Below are positions 24,862 through 32,675 of a DNA stretch of 64,000 nt, in pieces. The notes below the pieces were generated by a model. It was given only the letters and a program-made list of their open reading frames with translations. It searched no databases and was not told where the DNA came from. The translations under genes were made by a program, and so were the position numbers. The stretch's first letter is position 1, and every line of letters starts with the position of its first letter. This stretch comes from Pararhizobium sp. (lineage in GTDB: Bacteria > Pseudomonadota > Alphaproteobacteria > Rhizobiales > Rhizobiaceae), in contig JAURWE010000034.1 in the NCBI GenBank assembly GCA_030655075.1, positions 88,992 to 152,991 of the forward strand, given 5' to 3'.

Positions 24862-26661
24862 CTAGAAGGAGCAGTCCGGCGCATTGGTAAACGACACGGT
24901 ACCGGTTCCGGCAACGTCGAAACACTGCGTTCCGAACGTACCGACAATGGTATTGCCAGTTGATCCGGATAGGTATAGGCCGGAGAATGCATAAATGACC
25001 GTGCTACCGGGATTGACGTGAATTGTATTGTTCGAGAAGCGAGCCGTGCCGCCGCCAAGGGAAAACGCGGCGGCTGACGCCGTGCTGTTGTGATTGAGCG
25101 TGTTCCCGTCAGCAACCACAGAGGATGTTCCGGTTGCCAAATCTACGAAGATGCCATAGCTGCCCACGAATGCGCTCGTCGTGACCGTATTGCTGTAGAT
25201 TTTTGAATTGACGGCATTTTCCGTCACGATGCCGTGCGAAAACTGGTCGTTGCCGCCGAGAATGGTGTTTCCGAAGACCGAAGTGTTGCTGGCATTTTTG
25301 ATGAAGACGGTGGCTGCGCTGACGCCGCCGAGCATGGCGCCGGTCTTCTCCACGCTCATGCCGCCAAGAACGCTGCCGGTCTGCAGCACCGTAAACACAT
25401 TGTAGCCGTTCACCAGCGTGACCGGCTGTCCCGTGATCTGCCCCGCCGTCCCCGCCGCCAGATAGTCGAGTTGAACGCCCGTTTCGGCGCCGCGCACGCG
25501 CAAGGTCGTGCCGCCGCCCAGCAGCGTGTTGTTTGTGCCGAGCGTCACCAGGTCCGTGATGCCGGTGAGGGCACCATTCAGCACAACGACACTGCCGGCC
25601 GTGCCCGCAAGCGCCGCATTGAGCCCAGCCGCTCCGCCGGTGGGATCGAGATAGGTCACCGACGTAACGGTCTGCTCGTTCCAGGTGTTGACGGCGGCCT
25701 CCGTGGAGACCTGTTTGATCTCGGATGTGCGCTCCGTGCGGCTGCCCGCAACGATATCGACATCGCGCACCACACCTTCGGTCATGCGTTGCTGCATATA
25801 GGTCAGCGGCTCTCTGTCCTCCGCGCGCGACGGCGCCTGCAATGGGATGGTCAACCGGGCGCCGGCGATCCACTGGCTGCCACGCACCTGATCGTGCTGA
25901 TAGGTGAGACCCGCCGTCAGCCGCACGCCAGGCAGGCCGGCGACATCGCGGGCGCTGAGTTCCAGACGGCCGCGCGGGCCGGAAATGTCCTGCACGCCAT
26001 CGGCCTCGAAATGATAGCCGCCGGCAAAGGCGCGCAGATCGACATTCCAGTCGTCGGGCAGAACGGGCAGGCGCAGGCCCACCTCGGCGTCAAAGCCCTT
26101 CATCGCCTTTTCCGTCATGGTGAACACCGAGGTCGTCGTTGACCGCTGGATGGCAAGCTGGTTGCCGGTCAGAACCAGCTCCGGTCCGGTATTGCGCACC
26201 GATGCCGTGTCGAAGGCCTTCTCGCTGTCTCCGACCGGCAGATAGACATTGGCGCGAAGATCGAAGCTCTCACTCAGCGCTTCGAGGCCAAAGGTCGCCT
26301 GATGAAAGGTGTTGCCCAGCGCCGAACGGCGCACGTCGAAATAGCTGTAGGCGCCGATGTTCCAGCCGCTGTCGAGCATGTGGCGGAAACCCAAACCAAA
26401 GTTGCCCTCGCGGGCGTGGCTGTCATCGAAGGAGCCGCGCAGATCGGTGAAGAACAGCGACGTGTCGTTCTGCCAGAGCGGCGCAAAAAGGCTGGTCTCG
26501 CCGATCTCGCGGCCTTGGCCGACGCGGCCGCCGACATCCACAGACGCTCCCCAGCGGCTGTTGAAATCACTGGCGCAGACTGATGTATTCATCATAGCTA
26601 ATACAGTAATAGATACTGTAGATAAGTATGAAATACGATTAGCTTGATATTTTGGAGCCAT
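24862..26661 (-). CDS. Inverse autotransporter with beta-helix-like passenger (copy 1)
   Basis: The 599-residue protein has a signal peptide (1-30, ending VCA), then an intimin/invasin-type beta-barrel of about 245 residues ('SLFAPLWQNDTSLFFTDLRG', 'NFGLGFRHMLDSGWNIGAYS', 'FDVRRSALGNTFH'). A linker with 'MTEGVVRDVDI' and 'NTWNEQTVTSVTYLDPTGGA' follows, and then about 250 residues with short G/N-rich repeats ('SVFGNTILGGNDQFSHGIV', 'KIYSNTVTTSAF', 'RFSNNTIHVNPG') like the coils of a right-handed beta-helix. The barrel-first order fits type Ve secretion, so the C-terminal part should be outside the cell. Two Cys close the protein ('TQC' and 'NAPDCSF'). No LysM or Ig-like repeats are seen. A close paralogue lies directly upstream on the same strand. 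Confidence 0.85.
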   Translation of the reverse strand: MAPKYQANRISYLSTVSITVLAMMNTSVCASDFNSRWGASVDVGGRVGQGREIGETSLFAPLWQNDTSLFFTDLRGSFDDSHAREGNFGLGFRHMLDSGWNIGAYSYFDVRRSALGNTFHQATFGLEALSESFDLRANVYLPVGDSEKAFDTASVRNTGPELVLTGNQLAIQRSTTTSVFTMTEKAMKGFDAEVGLRLPVLPDDWNVDLRAFAGGYHFEADGVQDISGPRGRLELSARDVAGLPGVRLTAGLTYQHDQVRGSQWIAGARLTIPLQAPSRAEDREPLTYMQQRMTEGVVRDVDIVAGSRTERTSEIKQVSTEAAVNTWNEQTVTSVTYLDPTGGAAGLNAALAGTAGSVVVLNGALTGITDLVTLGTNNTLLGGGTTLRVRGAETGVQLDYLAAGTAGQITGQPVTLVNGYNVFTVLQTGSVLGGMSVEKTGAMLGGVSAATVFIKNASNTSVFGNTILGGNDQFSHGIVTENAVNSKIYSNTVTTSAFVGSYGIFVDLATGTSSVVADGNTLNHNSTASAAAFSLGGGTARFSNNTIHVNPGSTVIYAFSGLYLSGSTGNTIVGTFGTQCFDVAGTGTVSFTNAPDCSF

Positions 26662-26678
26662 CCAAAAGTCCCCTAGCT

Positions 26679-26704
26679 TGGAATCACCAAACTATACTTT
26701 TGAA
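26679..26704 (-). promoter_or_regulatory. Upstream element shared by the two inverse-autotransporter genes (copy 1)
   Basis: About 26 bases ending 18 bases before the start codon are nearly the same as those before copy 2 (28913-28938). Read on the minus strand the element contains TATAGT, which may be a -10 box. The segment between here and 26953 (about 250 bases) holds a small dyad (GGTTAGAAATAACC) and a GTTAAC half-site, but no convincing gene. Confidence 0.5.
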
Positions 26705-26953
26705 TCGCGGCAATAGGTATAGGTTAGAAATAACCTAGTGGTGGTAGACGATTTGTTAACCGTTATATTCTTGAATGTAGGGGAATCATACTGAGGATTC
26801 GCATCCTGGATAGAGTCTTTGCCGTCTTTAGATTGTGGGCGAGGTTGTAGAGGCCGGGCCCTCATGCCCCGGGACAGGGGCAGAGGGGCAGCGCAGCCTT
26901 GCTGGCCGGTATGCGCGGAAATGTGGGCTGGCCCCAGCCGCCATCTTCCAGAC

Positions 26954-27066
26954 TTAAAGCCTACAGCACGTCTCCCAAAACTGCGCGCGGTTTTGGGATA
27001 AAGACATGCATAAGAACAAGGACTTAAAGCGCATTGCGTGAACCCGTTTTCGCGCAAGGCGCTTTA
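26954..27066. repeat. RIME-like rhizobial intergenic mosaic element
   Basis: About 110 bases hold two palindromes: CCCAAAAC-TGCGCGCG-GTTTTGGG (26974-26997) and a longer one with outer arms AAAGCGC and GCGCTTT (27026-27065) plus inner TTGCG/CGCAA. From memory, this two-palindrome form and size match RIME1 elements of rhizobial genomes. The right edge coincides with the TAA stop (27064-27066) of the second inverse-autotransporter gene, so it probably forms that transcript's 3' hairpin. Confidence 0.65.
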
Positions 27067-28896
27067 GTTGGGGCAGTCCGGCGCATTGTCGAACGACACC
27101 GTCCCGCCCCCACCGAATGGGTAGCTGCATCGCTGGCCAAAGTAGGTGCCAACGTCGATGATTATATTGCCAACCGACCCGGACTGAAAGGTTCCGCCGT
27201 ACCTGTTAATAGCAATGCCGTCAGACTTGAGATCAAGTGAGTTGTTTGAAAATTCAGTTTCGCCGCCAAAAAGTGCAAAAGCGGCGGACACTGCGTCATT
27301 TGTCTCGAATGCATTGCCCCGCACTGTCGATGATGATGTTCCAAATGAAAAGAGGTCTTGTATCATCCCATAGGTATTTGATTCATGTCTGGTGGTGATC
27401 TTATTATTGTATACTTTTAGATCTTTCGAGCCTTCCGTTACAATGCCGGCCGACTGAGCACCATTTCCGCCGGTAATCGTATTTCCGAAGATTGATGCGT
27501 TGCTGCCATCTCCGACAAGGACGGTTGCTGCCATAATGGAGGTACCGGGCTTATCATCGTCTTTGTCAAGGCGCATGCCACCCAGAACGCTGCCACTTTG
27601 CAGCACTGTGAGAGGATTGATGAAATCGATAACGGTGGCCGGATTTCCCGTAATGCTGCCAGGAGCCCCCGTCGCCAGATAGTCCAACTCGATCTTGCTT
27701 GTGGCGCCACGAACCTTGAGGCTGGTGCCGCCGCCCACAAGCGTATTGTTGGCGCCGAGCGTGATTACGTCTGTGACGCCGGTGAGGGCACCGTTCAGCA
27801 CCACGACGCTGCCCGCCGGTCCGCCAAGCGCCATGTTCAGCGCCGCCGCGCCGCCGGTGGGATCGAGATAGGTCACCGAGGTGACCGTCTGCTCGTTCCA
27901 GGTGTTGATAACGGCCTCGGTCAAGACGACGTCCGTGGTGATGCTGGAGCGGTCTTCCTTTTGGCTGGAGACAATATCGACATCGCGCACCACACCTTCT
28001 GTCATGCGCTGCTGCATCGTCGTCAGCGGCTGCAACTCGCTGCTTTTGGACGGCGCCTGCAATGGGATGGTCAGCTTGGCTCCGGCGATCCACTGGCTGC
28101 CGCGCACCTGGTCGTGCTGGTAGGTCAAGCCTGCGGTCAGCCGCACGCCGGGAAGGCCTGCGACATCGCGGGCCGACAGTTCTAGGCGGCCGCGCGGACC
28201 GGAAATATTCTGCACCCCATCCGCCTCGAAATGATAGCCGCCGGCAAAGGCACGCAGATCGACATTCCAGTCGTCGGGCAGCACGGGCAGGCGCACGCCC
28301 ACCTCGGCATCGATACCCATCATCGCCTTTTCCGTCAGTGTGGCAGTGACGGCGGTGGTTGATGTAACGTGCTGGATGTTCAACTGATTGCCGGTCAGCA
28401 CCAGTTCCGGGTCAAACTTGGTGGTGGTCCTGAACGAGCCGTTGTCGAGCGTCCTGTCATCATCGCCGACAGGCAGGTAGACATTGGCGCGCAGATCGAA
28501 GTTCTCACTCAGCGCCTCGGCACCAAACGCCGTCTGATGAAACGTGTTGCCGAGCGCCGAGCGGCGCACATCGAAATAGCCGTAGGCGCCGATGTTCCAG
28601 CCGCTCTCGAGCATGTGGCGGAAACCGAGGCCGAAATTGCCCTCGCGGGCCTGGCTGTCATCGAAGGAACCGCGCAGGTCGGTAAAGAACAGCGACGCGT
28701 CGTTTTGCCAGAGCGGCGCAAACAGGCTGGTCTCGCCGATCTCGCGGCCGCTGCCGACGCGCCCTCCGACATCGACCGAGGCGTCCCAGCGGCCATTGAA
28801 ATCACTGGCGAAAACCGGGGAGTTAAATGTGGCTAATACAGCGAATACGGTTGTAACTAAGTACGGATTTCTATCACTATTAGAATGCTTCATCAT
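27064..28896 (-). CDS. Inverse autotransporter with beta-helix-like passenger (copy 2)
   Basis: The 610-residue paralogue of the preceding protein has a signal peptide ending VFA, a barrel almost identical to copy 1 (about residues 30-285) and the same linker ('MQQRMTEGVVRDVDIV', 'NTWNEQTVTSVTYLDPTGGA'). The C-terminal 260 residues are related but more divergent, again with G/N-rich coils ('SIFGNTITGGNGAQSAGIV', 'KVYNNKITTRHESNTYGM'). It ends with the same paired Cys ('GQRC' and 'NAPDCPN'). The start may be 28896 or 28893 (ATGATG). A CtrA-type box lies about 85 bases upstream and the stop abuts a RIME-like repeat. I infer an outer-membrane anchored surface protein; its ligand is unknown. Confidence 0.85.
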   Translation of the reverse strand: MMKHSNSDRNPYLVTTVFAVLATFNSPVFASDFNGRWDASVDVGGRVGSGREIGETSLFAPLWQNDASLFFTDLRGSFDDSQAREGNFGLGFRHMLESGWNIGAYGYFDVRRSALGNTFHQTAFGAEALSENFDLRANVYLPVGDDDRTLDNGSFRTTTKFDPELVLTGNQLNIQHVTSTTAVTATLTEKAMMGIDAEVGVRLPVLPDDWNVDLRAFAGGYHFEADGVQNISGPRGRLELSARDVAGLPGVRLTAGLTYQHDQVRGSQWIAGAKLTIPLQAPSKSSELQPLTTMQQRMTEGVVRDVDIVSSQKEDRSSITTDVVLTEAVINTWNEQTVTSVTYLDPTGGAAALNMALGGPAGSVVVLNGALTGVTDVITLGANNTLVGGGTSLKVRGATSKIELDYLATGAPGSITGNPATVIDFINPLTVLQSGSVLGGMRLDKDDDKPGTSIMAATVLVGDGSNASIFGNTITGGNGAQSAGIVTEGSKDLKVYNNKITTRHESNTYGMIQDLFSFGTSSSTVRGNAFETNDAVSAAFALFGGETEFSNNSLDLKSDGIAINRYGGTFQSGSVGNIIIDVGTYFGQRCSYPFGGGGTVSFDNAPDCPN

Positions 28897-28912
28897 TCCT
28901 GAATTCCTAAAC

Positions 28913-28938
28913 TCGGAATCGCCAATCTATACTTTGAA
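28913..28938 (-). promoter_or_regulatory. Upstream element shared by the two inverse-autotransporter genes (copy 2)
   Basis: Nearly the same as 26679-26704, differing by a few bases and one indel, and at the same distance (about 17-20 bases) from the start codon. On the minus strand it contains TATAGA as a possible -10 box. Confidence 0.5.
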
Positions 28939-28978
28939 AAAACGTTGTTGGCCTGAACTAGGAATAAACATTCAAAAG

Positions 28979-28994
28979 TTAACAACGTGTTAAC
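28979..28994. promoter_or_regulatory. Candidate CtrA-binding site upstream of copy 2
   Basis: TTAA-CAACGTG-TTAAC matches the full CtrA consensus (TTAA-N7-TTAA) and, because the halves are GTTAAC palindromes, reads as a match on both strands. It lies about 85 bases before the start codon in an AT-rich stretch. CtrA is the conserved cell-cycle response regulator of alphaproteobacteria. Confidence 0.5.
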
Positions 28995-29096
28995 TATGTT
29001 TTACTTTGCAATGTAAATGCTTATACTGAGCAAAATATCAAAAATGGGCTTTAGCCAAAGTCGATCTTTTATGTATAGGGAAACGGATGATTGGCT

Positions 29097-30310
29097 TTAA
29101 GAACGCAGCACAACAACGCGGCACGGGGAGCCTGCGGCTGCGGCCGGGGCGTGCGGTTCGCGGATGATCAGGCAGTCTGACGCGGCAAAGACCTGCATCA
29201 TCGACGAATCCTGCCGCCCAAAGGCGTCTGCCAAGAGTTCGCCATCGCCGCCGCGCAGCAGGCGGGCGCGAACATAATCCTGCCGCTTGTCATTCTCAGG
29301 CAAGGCTGTCGCCAGTGTCACACGTGCATGCCGGTCGCGTGCGGGCAGTGAGGCGAGATGACGGGTCAGCGGCTCGAGAAACAGAAAGGCGCAGACAAGG
29401 CTGGAGACAGGATTTCCTGGCAACCCCAGCACCGTCATCCCCTCAAGCGTACCGACCATCAGCGGCTTGCCCGGGCGCATGGCGATCTTCCAGAAGTCGA
29501 GCTGCATGCCGATCGACAGCAGGGTTGAACGCACCAGATCGTGGTCGCCGACCGAGGCGCCGCCCAGCGTCACCAAAACATCGGCACGGTCCTCCCGGGC
29601 CTTTTCGACGGCAACCCGGATTGCATCTGGATCGTCACCGGCAATGCCGAGATCGATCACGTCTGCGCCATTGTCGCGGGCGATGGCCGCAACGCCAAAC
29701 GTGTTCGAGGCAATAATCTGGCTGGGACCGGGCGTGCTTCCGGCAATCAGCAGCTCGTCGCCGGTGGCGAGAATAGCAATCTTCGGCCGGGCATAGACCG
29801 GAAGATCCGGATGATTCATCGCCGCCGCCAGTGTCAGCCGCCCGGCATCGAGCCGGTCACCTTTGCGCAAGACAACCTGATCGAGATGAAAATCCTGTCC
29901 CCGCGGGCGGAGATGACGGCCCTTGGCCGGGGCAAACAGCGTGCGGATCCGCTGCTCGCCGATGATTTCGGCATCTTCCTGAATGAGCACCGTATCGGCA
30001 CCTTCAGGCATCGGCGCGCCCGTAAAGATGCGCACGGTCTGGCCAGGCCCAACGGAGCCGGAAAAGGCATGGCCTGCAGCCGACGTGCCGATGACGGAAA
30101 GTTCCGCGCCGGGCCTGGCTATATCGGCGTGGCGAACGGCATAGCCGTCCATCGCCGAATTGTCGAAAGGCGGCTGGGTGAGGCGGGCGGCGACGTCGGC
30201 CGCCAGAACCCGGCGGTTGGCATCGTGCAGCGCCACCATCTCGGTGCGGGCAACAGGAGCGGCGTGGGCCAGCAGCCGTGCCAAGGCTTCGGCGACAGGC
30301 AGCAGCGCCA

Positions 30311-30311
<1 letters not shown>
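29097..30311 (-). CDS. moeA: Molybdopterin molybdenumtransferase MoeA
   Basis: The 404-residue protein shows the MoeA features: 'PPFDNSAMDGYAVRHADI' near residue 55, 'IFTGAPMPEGADTVLIQED', 'LATGDEL', 'VTLGGASVGDHDLV' and 'GLPGNPVSSL'. It inserts molybdate into adenylated molybdopterin. Its start codon overlaps the moaC stop by one base. It is the last gene of the leftward trpD-trpC-moaC-moeA run; the inverse autotransporters lie downstream, beyond a 200-base gap. Confidence 0.97.
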
Positions 30312-30807
<496 letters not shown>

Positions 30808-30808
<1 letters not shown>

Positions 30809-31623
30809 CACTCCGCCGCCAGAAGCGAGGCGGAACCGGTGAGGAGCAGACGGGTGGCGGCCGCCACATCGTCCTTGCGCATCAGGCTCTCGCCGACCAG
30901 GAAAGTGCTGATGCCGGTCTTTTCCAGCCGCTTGCAGTCGTCATGGGTAAAGATGCCGCTCTCGCCGACCAGCAGCCGGTCATCCGGAACCATCGCCGCC
31001 AGCGTCTCGGACACCGCAAGATCGACCTCGAACGTGCGCAGGTTGCGGTTGTTGATGCCGACCATCGGCGACGACAGTTTCAGTGCCCGCTCCATCTCGC
31101 GGGCGTCATGGACTTCGAGAAGAACATCCATGCCGAGCGCCAAAGCCTCGTCCTCGATCCGCCGGGCGTCGTCATCCTCAAGAGCGGCCATGATGATCAG
31201 GATACAGTCACCGCCCCAGGCGCGGGCCTCGTGCACCTGGTAGGTGTCGAACATGAAATCCTTGCGCAGCGCCGGCAAAGCGCAGGCGGCCCGGGCGTCC
31301 GTCAGGAAGGCAGGAGCGCCCTCGAAGCTCGGCGTGTCGGTGAGGACGGAGAGGCAGGCAGCACCGCCGTCCTCGTAGGCCTTGGCAAGGCTTGGCGGGT
31401 CAAAATCCGGACGGATCAGGCCTTTCGACGGGCTCGCCTTCTTGATCTCGGCGATCAGCCCGAACAGGCCGGCAGCCCGCTTGGCTTCAAGCGCCTTGAA
31501 AAAACCGCGCGGCGCATCCTGATCACGGCTCATGGCCTTCAGCTCGATGAGCGGAACGGCCGCCTTGGCCGCAGCGATCTCATCGCGTTTGTAGAGTTCG
31601 ATCTTGCGCAGGATATCGGTCAT
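30808..31623 (-). CDS. trpC: Indole-3-glycerol phosphate synthase
   Basis: The 271-residue TIM-barrel protein includes 'LIAEIKKASPSKGLIRPDFD', 'VLTDTPSFEGAPAFL', 'LLEVHDAREMERAL' and 'VGINNRNLRTFEVD', all typical of IGPS. It closes the indole ring in tryptophan synthesis. It is a stand-alone enzyme, not fused to TrpF as in E. coli. It lies 16 bases after trpD and overlaps moaC. Confidence 0.97.
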
Positions 31624-31639
31624 GGCTCAGAAAATACTC

Positions 31640-32656
31640 TCAATTCTCGCTGTTGGAAACCGCAACCAGCTTTTCCAGAACGGATTTGGCCGCACCGCTT
31701 GCGAGCGACTGCCGGGCGATATGCATGGCGTCGGCCAGTGTCGCGGCCTTTCCGGCAATGACGATGGCGGCAGCGGCATTGGCCAGCGAAATGTCACGAT
31801 AGGCATTTTCCGCCCCGTCGAGCACGGCCTGCAACGCCCTGGCGTTGTGGACGCCGTCGCCACCCCTGATGTCGTCGAGAGCAACCGTCGGCAATCCGAA
31901 ATCACCAGGCGAAAGCTCGAAGGTTCGGATCGCACCATTTTCCAGCGCCGCCACCTGGGTCAGGCCGGTTGTGGTGATTTCATCAAGACCGGTGCCGTGC
32001 ACGACCCAGACGGTTTCACTGCCGAGATCGCGCAGCACTTCCGCCAGCGGCATCAGCCATTGCGGAGAAAAGACGCCGAGCAGTTGGCGCTTGACGCCGC
32101 CCGGGTTCGACAGCGGGCCGAGCAGGTTGAAGATCGTGCGCGTGCCAAGCTCGACCCGGGTCGGCCCGACATGGCGCATGGCGGAATGGTGCATCTGCGC
32201 AAACATGAAGCCGAGCCCTGCTTCGCGCACGCAGCGCGCGATCAGATCCGGGCCGATGTCGAGCTTGACGCCGAGACTGGAAAGCGCGTCGGCCGTTCCC
32301 GATTTCGAGCTCAGCGCCCGGTTGCCATGTTTGGCGACCGGGACACCGGCGCCGGCGGTGATGATCGCGGCCAGCGTCGAGATATTATAGGTGCCGGTGC
32401 CGTCGCCGCCGGTGCCGACAATGTCGATGGCATCGGCGGGCACGTCGACCGGCAGCATCCGCGCCCGCATGCTGCCGACCGCGCCAACGATCTCGTCAAC
32501 GCTCTCGCCGCGCACGCGCAAGGCCATCAGGAAGCCGCCGATCTGCGACGGCGTTGCTTCGCCGGACATGATGATCTCGAAGGCCTCGCGCGCGTCATCG
32601 CGATTGAGAACCTCGCGATTGGCGACTTTGGCAACGAAGGGTTTCAGGTCCGGCAT
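31640..32656 (-). CDS. trpD: Anthranilate phosphoribosyltransferase
   Basis: From ATG 32656 the product has 338 residues, with the phosphoribosyl pyrophosphate motif 'GTGGDGTGTYNIST' near residue 80 and 'KHGNRALSSKSGTADAL'. It attaches the ribosyl phosphate to anthranilate. Upstream in-frame codons reaching into the neighbouring gene look like random sequence. The trpD-trpC-moaC-moeA order is common in rhizobia. Confidence 0.96.
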   Translation of the reverse strand: MPDLKPFVAKVANREVLNRDDAREAFEIIMSGEATPSQIGGFLMALRVRGESVDEIVGAVGSMRARMLPVDVPADAIDIVGTGGDGTGTYNISTLAAIITAGAGVPVAKHGNRALSSKSGTADALSSLGVKLDIGPDLIARCVREAGLGFMFAQMHHSAMRHVGPTRVELGTRTIFNLLGPLSNPGGVKRQLLGVFSPQWLMPLAEVLRDLGSETVWVVHGTGLDEITTTGLTQVAALENGAIRTFELSPGDFGLPTVALDDIRGGDGVHNARALQAVLDGAENAYRDISLANAAAAIVIAGKAATLADAMHIARQSLASGAAKSVLEKLVAVSNSEN

Positions 32657-32675
32657 GCTGCTTCCAATTCGGCGT

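Noticed and set aside
26692..27057. An open frame of 121 codons between the two inverse autotransporters
   Set aside because: It runs through the RIME-like palindromes and the upstream element and has no protein-like composition.
24862..28896. Classical (type Va) autotransporters
   Set aside because: The barrel is at the N-terminus with intimin-type motifs, and the C-terminus ends in a Cys motif rather than a Phe-ending barrel strand.
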